DNA of 64,000 bases from Halomicrococcus gelatinilyticus (GTDB taxonomy: Archaea; Halobacteriota; Halobacteria; Halobacteriales; Haladaptataceae). The position numbers and the translations under genes were made by a program. Shown one piece after another: positions 8,977-17,841 of the stretch. The stretch lies in the NCBI GenBank assembly GCA_024227995.1, contig CP100465.1:1116001-1180000 (forward strand). Direction: 5' to 3'. Positions within the stretch are counted from its first letter, which is position 1. Each line of letters opens with the position of its first letter. The notes under the pieces are model-generated. The model did no database searches. It was given only the letters and a program-made list of their open reading frames with translations, and had not been told where the DNA came from.

Positions 8977-9185
8977 TCGTCGTGACGACCACCTGAATCG
9001 ACGTGTAAGTGACGGTCGTCCCAACCGTCAGGTTCCGCTGAACTTGTCCTCGGAGAGAATAAATCGGCGGCTGAAAGGTGTGAGCCCATCGATAGCGGTT
9101 CGAAACGGTATGAACGATTTAGGGTGCGTCTAGAACCACGCAACGATTCTTCCCCTTTACGTCACCCCCGTCACTTCGGGCGAAT

Positions 9186-10679
9186 ATGACGCGACGCGAC
9201 ACGACGCGACGACAGTTCCTGCAACTTGCCGGCGGGGCGGCACTGGTCGGCGCCGCCACGGGCACGGCGAGCGCGAGCGAGTCGGTGTCGACCGCACCGG
9301 TACCGGACGACCCGGGCGCGTTCACCTACGCGACGATGGGGGAAGGGTCGAACCCCACCGCGACGCTGTACGGCAACTTCAAATGTCCGTACACCCGCGA
9401 GTTCGTCCTCGGTAACCTCGACGACGTCATCGACGAGTTCGTCGCCCCGGGGAAACTCGACCTCCGCTACCGGGCGCTGGCGTACGAGCCCGACCCGGAC
9501 GACCCCTCCCACGGGTCGTCGTACTACTACATCTCCGACAGCGACCCGCGCATCTCCGAGTGCGCGATGGGGGCCTGGGACGCGGACCCCCACGGCTACT
9601 GGCGGTTCTTCCGCGACATGTTCGAGACGCAGGTGTCCGGCACCGTCACCTACGACGAGATGCGCGACCGGATGGCCGACAGCGGCGTCGACGGCCGTGA
9701 CGCCGCCATCTCGCGGGCGGAGGACGGCCGGTACCACGACCCGGTCTACTGGACCCGCGACGCCGCCTACGACGTGGAGGTTCCGTTCACGCCGACGCTC
9801 GAACTGAACGGCGACACGACGGCGCCACACCACGACACCCAGGAGGTGCTCGACTGGATCGCCGACCACCTGCCAGCCAGCAGTTCGTCGACGAGCACGT
9901 CGGGCGAGGCCGGGCGGGCAACCGTCCGCCAGGGGTCGACGGGCGACTGGTTCGGCCAGCCCCTGTCGGGGACCTACGACGCGCCGGTCGTCGTCGCCAA
10001 GTCGACGTCGTACGACGGCGCGGACCCGACCCACGTCCGCCTGCGCGCCGTCGACGACGACCGCTTCGAGTTCAGGCTGGAGGAGTGGGAGTACGAGGAC
10101 GGCCCGCACACCAGCGAGACGGTGGGCTACCTCGCGTTCGACGCCGGCACCCACTCGCTCGACGGCGCGACCGTCGAGGCGGGCACCGTCTGGACCGACC
10201 ACGGCTTCTCGGACGTCTCGTTCGACGCGGACTTCGGCGGGACGCCGGTCGTGTTCAGCCAGCCCCAGACCCGGCGGGGACTGGACGCCATCGTCACGCG
10301 CAACCGCGACGTGTCCGCCGACGGGATGGCCGTCCGGTGCCAGGAGCAGGACGCCTACGGCGCGCACATGGACGAACAGGTCGGCTACCTCGCGGTGGGA
10401 CAGGGGTACGGCACGCTCGGCGACGCCGCCTTCGAGGCCGGGCGCACGGCCGACGCGGTGACCCACGAGTGGCACGAGGTCACGTTCGACCGCGAGTATC
10501 TCAAGCCGCAGTTCGTCGCCGACCTCCAGACGTACCACGGGTACGACGCCTCGCAGGTCCGCTACCGCAACCTCACCTCCTCCGGCGTCGAGGTGAAGGT
10601 CGAGGAGGAGCGCAGCGTCGACGACGAGACGATCCACCGGACCGAGCGCGTCGGCTACCTCGTCGTCGAGGGGACGTAG
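9186..10679 (+). CDS. Tat-exported DsbA-like thioredoxin-fold protein with three C-terminal beta repeats
   Basis: A 497-residue protein. Residues 1-31 are a Tat signal (TRRQFLQLAGGAAL). Residues about 55-230 are a DsbA/thioredoxin_4-type domain with the active-site region GNFKCPYTREF: Cys67 is present but the second Cys of CxxC is Thr70. The cis-Pro loop FTPTLELNG (about 201-209) is kept. A Ser/Thr/Gly linker follows. The C-terminal half holds three related units (about 266-320, 353-406, 440-497), each starting with a VVVAK/VVFSQ/FVADL strand and ending in VGYLAF, VGYLAV and VGYLVV. A single-Cys site suits isomerase, peroxidase-like or structural use rather than disulfide oxidation. The repeats resemble H-type-lectin-like or beta-sandwich units; this is inferred. 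Confidence 0.85.
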   Translation: MTRRDTTRRQFLQLAGGAALVGAATGTASASESVSTAPVPDDPGAFTYATMGEGSNPTATLYGNFKCPYTREFVLGNLDDVIDEFVAPGKLDLRYRALAYEPDPDDPSHGSSYYYISDSDPRISECAMGAWDADPHGYWRFFRDMFETQVSGTVTYDEMRDRMADSGVDGRDAAISRAEDGRYHDPVYWTRDAAYDVEVPFTPTLELNGDTTAPHHDTQEVLDWIADHLPASSSSTSTSGEAGRATVRQGSTGDWFGQPLSGTYDAPVVVAKSTSYDGADPTHVRLRAVDDDRFEFRLEEWEYEDGPHTSETVGYLAFDAGTHSLDGATVEAGTVWTDHGFSDVSFDADFGGTPVVFSQPQTRRGLDAIVTRNRDVSADGMAVRCQEQDAYGAHMDEQVGYLAVGQGYGTLGDAAFEAGRTADAVTHEWHEVTFDREYLKPQFVADLQTYHGYDASQVRYRNLTSSGVEVKVEEERSVDDETIHRTERVGYLVVEGT

Positions 10680-10908
10680 CGACGCGGACGCGACCCCGAC
10701 GGACGACGAGGTAGCCGACGCGGGTCGACCCACGGCAGTTAGCAGGTGCTTAATCGCCGGACTGCAACCCCGTCCGCGAGCGCGGTGGCTCGCGTCGACG
10801 GACGCGAACGCGGCGCTCGTTCGAACCGGGATAACGCGTTTCGCCGGAACTGTCGGCGAGTTAACTGGTGAATAGTAAGGCCGGAGGAGGTCGTAGCGAG
10901 GTACAAGG

Positions 10909-11034
10909 ATGCCGGAACAGGAGACCGAGCCCCGCGTCGTGGGCTACTACCGCGGCGGCCGGTTCGAACTGCGCACCGAAGACTCCGTCCACGCCTGGAT
11001 CAGCGCGGAGAACCCGTCGGACGTGTTGCGGTAG
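10909..11034 (+). CDS. Very small haloarchaeal protein, 41 aa (DUF7331-like)
   Basis: A short frame starting MPEQETEPRVVGYYRGGRF and ending SAENPSDVLR before TAG. It is acidic at the start, then has a strand-like YYRGGRFELRTEDS and a C-terminal HAWISAENPSDV block. The AW-(I/V)-x-A-x-x-P pattern recalls small haloarchaeal DUF7331 proteins, which I recall only loosely. A GAGGT ribosome-binding-like site lies 6 bases before the ATG. It converges with the epimerase gene, 4 bases away. Function unknown. The tidy fit between neighbours and the biased composition argue that it is real. Confidence 0.6.
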   Translation: MPEQETEPRVVGYYRGGRFELRTEDSVHAWISAENPSDVLR

Positions 11035-11038
11035 ATTC

Positions 11039-12028
11039 TCAGATGGTGTCGAGCACGCCGAGCGCGCGCTCTTCCTTCTCGCGGCCGGGGTCGTGGTCGC
11101 TGCCGTCGCGGTCGCTCTCGCGGTAGTCGGCGACGGTGCGCGCCATCGCCTCCTCGACCGGCGTCGACTCCCAGCCCAGGGCGGCCAGCTTGTTCGTGTC
11201 GAGGACGTGGGGGTAGTCGCGGTAGAGCACGTAGTCGTCCGTCGAGAGGTCCGCCGTCGACAGTTCCCGCTCGCTGGCGGTGACGACCTCGACGTCGGTG
11301 TCGAGGACGTCCGCGATGACCTCGACCATCTCGCCGAGCGTGACGAGGCGGCGGTCGCCGACGTTGTACGCCTCGCCGGGCGTGCCCGCCTCGGCGACGA
11401 CGCGGAGCGCGCTCGCGACGTCCTCGACGTAGGCGCGATGCCAGACGTTCGTCCCGTCGCCGGGGACGACGACGCGGTCGTGGTTGGCGACGCGGTCGAT
11501 CCAGAAGTTCAGGCGCTCGGTGTAGTCGTGGGGCCCGTAGACGATGCAGGGGCGGAGACTCATCGCGTTCACGCCGCGGTCGGCGGCCTCGAACACGGCG
11601 CGGTCGCCCTCGGCCTTCCGGGGGCCGTACGACGACGCGGAGTCGTCGACGGCCTGCTCGGGCGTGCACGAACAGAGCTCCGTCTCCCCCTCGCGCTTGG
11701 GGATCTCCTCGGTGCCGTAGGCGGCCCCGCTGGAGATGTAGACGTAGGCGTCCACGTCGGCGAAGATCTCCGTCGCGGCGCGGACGTCCTTCGGCTGGTA
11801 GGCCACGCAGTCGAAGACGGCGTCGGGGGCGGCCTTCTCGCGAGCCAGTTCCAGCGCGGAGTCGTTCGTCCGGTCGCCCTCGACGTGGTCGACCCGGCCG
11901 TCGTCCGCGAACGGGTTCTCGTGGTTGCCGCGGTTGAAGATGGTCACGTCGTAGCCGTTGTCGAGCAGGTCGTCGACGAGGTGGCGGCCGATGAACCGCG
12001 TGCCGCCGACGACGAGTGCGGAGTTCAT
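11039..12028 (-). CDS. NAD-dependent epimerase/dehydratase family protein (extended SDR)
   Basis: A 329-residue nucleotide-sugar-type short-chain dehydrogenase. The Rossmann motif VVGGTRFIGRHLVDDLLDNG is at residues 5-24. The catalytic Ser/Tyr/Lys region is altered: YISSGAAYG supplies the Ser/Thr position, and SSYGPRKAEGDRAV supplies a Tyr-x-x-x-Lys (Y-G-P-R-K). Downstream blocks RPCIVYGPHDYTERLNFW and YNVGDRRLVTLGEMV are typical. Members close to this type include archaeal homologues of chloroplast RNA-binding SDRs (CSP41-like) as well as nucleoside-diphosphate-sugar epimerases, so the substrate is open. The start at ATG 12028 gives a standard N-terminus; the much longer open frame upstream is not coding in style. 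Confidence 0.87.
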   Translation of the reverse strand: MNSALVVGGTRFIGRHLVDDLLDNGYDVTIFNRGNHENPFADDGRVDHVEGDRTNDSALELAREKAAPDAVFDCVAYQPKDVRAATEIFADVDAYVYISSGAAYGTEEIPKREGETELCSCTPEQAVDDSASSYGPRKAEGDRAVFEAADRGVNAMSLRPCIVYGPHDYTERLNFWIDRVANHDRVVVPGDGTNVWHRAYVEDVASALRVVAEAGTPGEAYNVGDRRLVTLGEMVEVIADVLDTDVEVVTASERELSTADLSTDDYVLYRDYPHVLDTNKLAALGWESTPVEEAMARTVADYRESDRDGSDHDPGREKEERALGVLDTI

Positions 12029-12236
12029 GCCCGTTCGGTTTCGCGGCGCGGCGGAAAACCCTACCGAAGGCGGAACCCCGGACGGATTTCCCGGTCGCGT
12101 TCGCCGGCGACGAGGGACGCCACCGGACGGTGGCAGGCGGTGACGAAGGACGGCGGCAGTCGAGCGTCGACGACGGAGAGATTCCGACACGCAGTCGGGG
12201 GAACGTTTACGCACCACGACGGCGTAAGCAGGTAGC

Positions 12237-12971
12237 ATGCAGGTGCGCGAAGCCCGAACGGAAGACATCGCCGACATCAGGGACGTCGCGTCCCGTTCGC
12301 TCGAGGCGTCGTACTCACACGTCCTGGACGAGGCGACCATCGAGAAGGCCATCGCGGAGTGGTACGAGCGCGGTCGGCTCGAGTCGGAGATAACGAGCCA
12401 GGGGACGCTGTTCGTCGTCGCGGAGGAGGGCGGCGACGTGGTCGGCTTCTCCCAGAGCGAGGTCCTCCCGGACGTGCCCGAGGCCAACGTCCTCTGGATC
12501 CACGTCGACCCGGACCACCGCGACGGCGGGGTGGGCACGACGCTGCTCGGTCGGACCCGCGAGCGTCTCCAGGAGCTCGACAACGACGCGATAAGCGGGT
12601 TCGTGCTCGCGGACAACGAGGAGGGCAACGAGTTCTACCGGTCGCACGGGTTCCGGAAGGTCGACGAGCGGACGGCCGACATCGGCGACGAGGAGTTCGC
12701 CGAGAACGTCTACACCGACACCGACCAGGCCATCCTCGAACCGTACGATGTCGACGGGCGGACGCTGTACGTGAACCGCGCCGAGAGCAGTCGCGGGTCG
12801 GAGGCGCCGTTCTACGTCGCGTTCGCCGACGAGGACGGCGAGGACCGCTACGGCTACTTCTGCTCGAACTGCGAGTCGTTCGACACCGCGATGGACAGCA
12901 TGGAGCGCATCCGGTGCAACGACTGCGGCAACCAGCGGAAGGGCGCGCGCTGGGACGCCTCCTACCTCTGA
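12237..12971 (+). CDS. GNAT N-acetyltransferase fused to a C-terminal zinc ribbon (DUF5816-like)
   Basis: A 244-residue two-domain protein. Residues 1-150 form a GNAT acetyltransferase; the acetyl-CoA-binding pyrophosphate loop is HRDGGVGTTLLG (94-105), followed by NEEGNEFYRSHGFRKVDER. Residues about 175-244 form a second domain whose Cys209, Cys212, Cys227 and Cys230 (FCSNC and IRCNDCGNQ) make a four-Cys zinc ribbon. This tail matches what I know as DUF5816, usually a separate small protein. Fusion suggests the ribbon guides the transferase to a protein or nucleic-acid target; that is inference. The start lies after a TTTACG-like AT-rich element about 30 bases upstream. Confidence 0.82.
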   Translation: MQVREARTEDIADIRDVASRSLEASYSHVLDEATIEKAIAEWYERGRLESEITSQGTLFVVAEEGGDVVGFSQSEVLPDVPEANVLWIHVDPDHRDGGVGTTLLGRTRERLQELDNDAISGFVLADNEEGNEFYRSHGFRKVDERTADIGDEEFAENVYTDTDQAILEPYDVDGRTLYVNRAESSRGSEAPFYVAFADEDGEDRYGYFCSNCESFDTAMDSMERIRCNDCGNQRKGARWDASYL

Positions 12972-13055
12972 GCGAGTACGTCAGGGCGGAGCGGGCGGAC
13001 CGTAACCGTCCCGGCGTGAAACAATACGTATCCGCCCGTAGACAGGACGTGGAAG

Positions 13056-16000
13056 TCAGTCGTCGCTCGACGCCGCGTCGCTCACCCGCACCTCGCTGGC
13101 GGCGGGCGACGACGCCTTCGCCGGCAGCGTCGTCCGGACGTCCTCGCGGCCCTCCTCGGTGATGACCCGGCGGTAGGCGTCGGGCATGACCCGGACGAAC
13201 CGGGCGAGAGTCTCGTCCCAGTTCTCCAGCAGCGCCTCGGCCCGCTCGCTGCCGGTGTACCGGGCGTGGTTCTCGACCAGGCGGCGCAGGACGCGCTCGT
13301 CGCGGTCGTCGACGTCGCGCACCGTCACCATCCCGGTGTTGACGCTGTCAGCGACGGCGTCGGCCGGGTCGCCCTCGTCGGCCAGCACGTAGGCCACGCC
13401 CCCGGACATCCCGGCCGCGAAGTTCTCGCCGGTGTCGCCCAGCACCGCGACGACGCCGCCGGTCATGTACTCGCAACCGTGGTCGCCGACGCCCTCGACG
13501 ACCGCCGTGACGCCGCTGTTGCGGACGGCGAACCGCTCGCCGGCCACGCCGTTGACGTACGCTTCGCCGCTGGTCGCGCCGTAGAGGGCGACGTTGCCGA
13601 CGACCGCGTTCGCGGCGGGGTCGTAGCCGGCGTCGTCGGGCGTGTCGACGACGAGGCGGCCGCCCGACAGCCCCTTGCCGACGTAGTCGTTGGCCGCGCC
13701 GGAGAGGTGCATCGAGACGCCGGGCGCGAGGAACGCGCCGAAGCTCTGGCCAGCGGTCCCCTCGAAGCGACAGGTGATAGAGGTGTCCGTCAGCCCCTCG
13801 CCGCCGTGGCGCTTCGATATCTCGCCGGAGAGCATCGCGCCGACCGAGCGGTCCTCGTTGGAGACGTCGCGGTGGAGTTCGACCGAGCGCTCCTCGGCGA
13901 GCGCGGGTTCGGCGGCGGCGAGCAGGTCGCGGTCGAGGTGGTCGTCGATGCCGTGGTCCTGCTCGCGGGTCTTCGTGCGCTCGGCCCCGCCGTCGGTGGC
14001 CGCGGTCGCCGCGCCGGGAACCGCTGCGCCGGCCGCGTCGCCGTCGCTCGCGGGGTCGGCGAGCACGGACGCGAGGTCGAGTTCGCGGGCCTTCGGGTGG
14101 TCGGTGTCGCGCTGGCGGAGGGCGTCGACGCGGCCGACCATCTCCTCGACCGTCCGGAAGCCGAGGTCGGCCATGATCTCCCGGAGTTCGGCGGCGATGA
14201 ACTGCATGTAGTTGACGACGTGCTCCGGTTCGCCGGGGAAACGCGAGCGGAGGTCCTCGTCCTGCGTGGCGACGCCGACCGGGCAGGTGTTCTCGTGGCA
14301 CTGGCGAGCCATCACGCAGCCGCTCGTGACGAGACTCGCGGTGCCGAAGACGTACTCCTCGGCACCGAGCAGGGCGGCGACGGCGACGTCGCGCCCGGTC
14401 TTCAGCCCGCCGTCGACGCTCACGCGGACCCGCGACCGCAGGCCGGTCTCGCGCAGCATCTGGTTCGCCTCCGCCAGCCCGAGCTCCCACGGTAGACCGG
14501 CGTGCTTGATGGAGGTGCGGGGGCTCGCGCCCGTGCCGCCGGAGTGGCCGCTGACGTGGACGACGTCGGCGTTGGCCTTCGCGACGCCGGCGGCGATGGT
14601 GCCGATGCCGGCCTCCGAGACCAGCTTCACGTTCACGTCGGCGTCCTCGTTGGCGACCTTGAGGTCGTGGACGAGTTGCTTCAGGTCCTCGATGCTGTAG
14701 ATGTCGTGCTGTGGCGGCGGCGAGATGAGGCCGACGCCGGGCGTCGCACAGCGGACGTCCGCGATCATCTCGTTGACCTTGCCGCCGGGGAGGTGGCCGC
14801 CCTCGCCGGGCTTGGAGCCCTGCGCCATCTTGATCTGGAGTTCGTCCGCGGCCGCGAGGTACTGGCTGGTGACGCCGAACCGGCCGCTGGCGACCTGCTT
14901 GACCGAACACTCCGCGTCGGTGCCGAACCGCTCGGGCGGTTCGCCGCCCTCGCCGGTGTTGGCCTTCCCGCCGGTGCGGGCCATCGCCTTCGCGTTGTTC
15001 TCGTGGGCCTCCGGGGAGAGCGACCCGAGGCTCATCGCCGCCGTCGAGAACCGCTCGACGATGTCGGTGACCGGTTCGACCTCCGCTATCGGGACGGACT
15101 CGCGGTCCTCGGCGTCGAACGCGAGGAGACCGCGCAGGGTCTGCAGTTGCGACTCCTGGTCGTTGATCTGGGTCGCGAACTCCTCGTAGGAGTCGGGGTC
15201 GTCCCCGCGGACCGCGCGCTGGAGCGCGCCGACCGTCCCGGGGTTCCACTGGTGGTGGATGCCGTTCGAGCGGTGGGCGTGCTCGCCGCGGTGGTCGATG
15301 GCGGGGTCGTCGAACGCCGCGTCGTGGCGCGACCGGAGGTCGCTCTCGACCTCGTCGATGCCGATGCCCTCGGTGCGGTTCTCCGTGCCCTCGAAGTACT
15401 CGGCCACGAAGTCCGAGTCGAGGCCGACGGCCTCGAACACCTGTGCGCCCTGGTAGCTCTCGACCGTCGAGATGCCCATCTTCGCCATCGTCTTCAGGAG
15501 ACCGTCCTCCAGCGCTTTGACGTAGGCCGCGAGCGCCTCCTCCTCGTCTACGCCGTCCGGGCCGGCGACGACGTCCGCGATGGACTGGTAGGCGAGGTAG
15601 GGGTCGACCGCGCCCGCGCCGTAGCCGACCAGCGTCGCGACGTGGTGGACGGTCCGCGGGTCGCCCGACTCGACGACGAGACCGGTCCGGGCGCGCAGGC
15701 CGCGCCGAACCAGGTCGTGGTGGACCGCGCCGGTCGCCAGCAGGCTCGGGACGGGAACGCGGTCCGCGTCCGTCGCGCGGTCGGAGAGGACGACCACGTC
15801 CGCGCCGTCCTCGACCGCGGCGCGGGCGTCGGCGCGCACCCGCTCGACGGCGTCTTCGAGCGACGTCGTGGGGTCGTAGGTGATGTCGACCGTCTCGCTC
15901 CGCAGGTCGTCTCCGTCGCCGTCGAGGTCGCGGACGGCGGCCGTCTCCGCGTCGGTCAACACGGGCGAGTCGGCGACCAGTTGCCGGGCGTGGGCCGGCG

Positions 16001-17639
16001 ACTCGTCGAGCAGGTTGCGCTGGGGGCCGAGCCGGGTCTCGAGGCTCGTCACCAGTTCCTCGCGGATGTAGTCCAGCGGCGGGTTGGTCACCTGCGCGAA
16101 CAGCTGCTTGAAGTAGGAAAAGAGTGGACGGTTGAACTCAGACAGCACCGACAGCGGCGTGTCGTCACCCATCGAGCCGACCGGGTCCTTGCCGTCGGTC
16201 GCCATCGGTTCGAGCATCTCGTCGAGTTCGTCGCGCGAGTAGCCGTAGACGGCCTGGTGGGCGCGCAGTTCGTCCGCGCGCTCGGCGGACGCGAGCGGTG
16301 CGTCCCCGGCGACGTCGTCGAGGTGGACCTGCTCCTGCTCGACCCACTCGGCGTACTTTGCGTCGGTGAGGTCGGCGAACACCTCCTCGTCGGGGACGAT
16401 GCGGCCCTCGTCGGGGTCCGCGAGGAACAGCTGACCGGGTTCGAGGCGGCCGCGCTCGTCGATGTCGCACGGCTGCGTGTCGAGCGCGCCCGCCTCGCTG
16501 GCCATCACGAGCCGGCCGTCGGTCGTCACGTCGTACCGACAGGGGCGAAGCCCGTTGCGGTCCAGCACCGCGCCGACGCGCTCGCCGTCGGTCGCGACGA
16601 CCAGCGCGGGGCCGTCCCAGGGTTCGACCAGCGACGCGTGGAAGTCGTACCACGCCTTGCGGTCCTCGTCGACGTCGCGGCCGCGCCACGCCTCGGGGAC
16701 GAGCATCCGAAGGGCGTGGGGGAGTTCGCGTCCGTCGTGGAGCAGCAGGTCGAGCACGTCGTCGACGACCGCCGTGTCGCTGCCGTCGGCCTCCGTGATG
16801 GGCGTGACGTCGTCGACGTCGAACCGGTCGCTCTCGAGGTCGGACTCGCGGGCCGTCATCCAGTTGACGTTCCCCTGGATGGTGTTGATCTCGCCGTTGT
16901 GGACGACGTTGCGGTAGGGGTGAGCGAGGTGCCACGCACCGAGCGTGTTGGTCGAGAACCGGGCGTGGACCAGGGCGAACGTCGACCCGAGCCGTTCGTC
17001 GCGGAGGTCGGGGTAGTATCCCGCGAGCTGGTCGCCCTTCAGCAGGCCCTTGTAGACGAGCGTCTGGCGGTCCAGCGAGCAGACGTAGAACCGGTCGGCG
17101 TCGAGGTCGTCGTCCGCTTCGGCGCGCTCGTCGACCGCCTGCTCGACGGCACGACGGGCGACGTACAGCGAGCGGTCGAACGCCTCGGTCGACCGGTCGT
17201 CGTCGGGCGCGACGAAGCACTGGTAGACGGCCGGCTCGGACGCCAGCGCCGTCGCGCCGAGGTCCTCGTTGGTAGTCGGCACCACGCGCCAGTGGAGGCA
17301 GTCGAGGCCCTCGTCGGCCAGCACGTCGGCGACGAGCGCCTGCAGTTCGGCGCGCGCGTCGTCGTCGCGCGGCAGGAACAGCTGGCCGACGGCGTACGTC
17401 TCGGGCAGGTCGACGTCCAGTTCGTCGGCGAAGAACTCGCGCGGTTGCTGGAGCAGGACGCCTGCTCCGTCCCCGGTGTTCGGTTCCGCACCGGTGGTGC
17501 CGCGGTGTTCGAGGTTCGCGAGCAGTTCGAGCGCGTCGGCGACGACGTCGTGACCCCCAGTCCCGTCGAGGTCCATCACGACGCCGACCCCGCAGTTCGA
17601 CCGCTGGTCGGTCGGGTCGGCGAGAGTGGGCTGAGTCAT
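13056..17639 (-). CDS. gltB: Glutamate synthase large subunit (GOGAT alpha)
   Basis: A 1527-residue enzyme, normal for full-length GltB. Domains in order: N-terminal glutaminase with the nucleophile Cys16 (DQRSNCGVGVV, after a 15-residue propeptide), central domain, FMN/2-oxoglutarate-binding synthase domain (AQGSKPGEGGHLPGGKV, SGHSGGTGASP), the 3Fe-4S ligands in GCVMARQCHENTCPVG (about 1106-1120), and the C-terminal GXGXG beta-helix. It makes two glutamates from glutamine and 2-oxoglutarate in the GS-GOGAT cycle. No small subunit gene gltD is adjacent, so electrons probably come from ferredoxin or a distant subunit. An Lrp-family gene lies just upstream on the same strand. An Ala/Gly/Asp-rich insert near residue 1190-1215 (AGAAVPGAATAATDGG) looks like a halophilic linker. 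Confidence 0.95.
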   Translation of the reverse strand: MTQPTLADPTDQRSNCGVGVVMDLDGTGGHDVVADALELLANLEHRGTTGAEPNTGDGAGVLLQQPREFFADELDVDLPETYAVGQLFLPRDDDARAELQALVADVLADEGLDCLHWRVVPTTNEDLGATALASEPAVYQCFVAPDDDRSTEAFDRSLYVARRAVEQAVDERAEADDDLDADRFYVCSLDRQTLVYKGLLKGDQLAGYYPDLRDERLGSTFALVHARFSTNTLGAWHLAHPYRNVVHNGEINTIQGNVNWMTARESDLESDRFDVDDVTPITEADGSDTAVVDDVLDLLLHDGRELPHALRMLVPEAWRGRDVDEDRKAWYDFHASLVEPWDGPALVVATDGERVGAVLDRNGLRPCRYDVTTDGRLVMASEAGALDTQPCDIDERGRLEPGQLFLADPDEGRIVPDEEVFADLTDAKYAEWVEQEQVHLDDVAGDAPLASAERADELRAHQAVYGYSRDELDEMLEPMATDGKDPVGSMGDDTPLSVLSEFNRPLFSYFKQLFAQVTNPPLDYIREELVTSLETRLGPQRNLLDESPAHARQLVADSPVLTDAETAAVRDLDGDGDDLRSETVDITYDPTTSLEDAVERVRADARAAVEDGADVVVLSDRATDADRVPVPSLLATGAVHHDLVRRGLRARTGLVVESGDPRTVHHVATLVGYGAGAVDPYLAYQSIADVVAGPDGVDEEEALAAYVKALEDGLLKTMAKMGISTVESYQGAQVFEAVGLDSDFVAEYFEGTENRTEGIGIDEVESDLRSRHDAAFDDPAIDHRGEHAHRSNGIHHQWNPGTVGALQRAVRGDDPDSYEEFATQINDQESQLQTLRGLLAFDAEDRESVPIAEVEPVTDIVERFSTAAMSLGSLSPEAHENNAKAMARTGGKANTGEGGEPPERFGTDAECSVKQVASGRFGVTSQYLAAADELQIKMAQGSKPGEGGHLPGGKVNEMIADVRCATPGVGLISPPPQHDIYSIEDLKQLVHDLKVANEDADVNVKLVSEAGIGTIAAGVAKANADVVHVSGHSGGTGASPRTSIKHAGLPWELGLAEANQMLRETGLRSRVRVSVDGGLKTGRDVAVAALLGAEEYVFGTASLVTSGCVMARQCHENTCPVGVATQDEDLRSRFPGEPEHVVNYMQFIAAELREIMADLGFRTVEEMVGRVDALRQRDTDHPKARELDLASVLADPASDGDAAGAAVPGAATAATDGGAERTKTREQDHGIDDHLDRDLLAAAEPALAEERSVELHRDVSNEDRSVGAMLSGEISKRHGGEGLTDTSITCRFEGTAGQSFGAFLAPGVSMHLSGAANDYVGKGLSGGRLVVDTPDDAGYDPAANAVVGNVALYGATSGEAYVNGVAGERFAVRNSGVTAVVEGVGDHGCEYMTGGVVAVLGDTGENFAAGMSGGVAYVLADEGDPADAVADSVNTGMVTVRDVDDRDERVLRRLVENHARYTGSERAEALLENWDETLARFVRVMPDAYRRVITEEGREDVRTTLPAKASSPAASEVRVSDAASSDD

Positions 17640-17661
17640 GTGGGGACGAATGACAAACCCG

Positions 17662-17667
17662 TATAAG
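17662..17667 (-). promoter_or_regulatory. TATA box of gltB
   Basis: On the minus strand the sequence CTTATA lies 23-28 bases before the gltB ATG, in a distinctly AT-rich 200-base gap. A second TATA-like run (TTATATAC, about 17714-17721 read on the plus strand) could serve a second start. The spacing suggests a leaderless gltB transcript. Confidence 0.55.
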
Positions 17668-17841
17668 AGCCTACTCCTGAAACACTAGATGAATGTTATT
17701 GTCAGTTTACCACCCTTATATACTGGACGAATCGGCAACGATTTCCATGTAGGGATAGAAATTGCTGCAGAAGTTTGTAGATAGAGCCACACACGTCCCT
17801 CTACCGACACTATAATTTGTGTTCTTCGAGCCGGGAACGAG

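Noticed and set aside
14502..17666. 1054-residue frame antisense to gltB
   Set aside because: Typical shadow frame of a GC-rich halophile gene; the opposite strand encodes a clear glutamate synthase.
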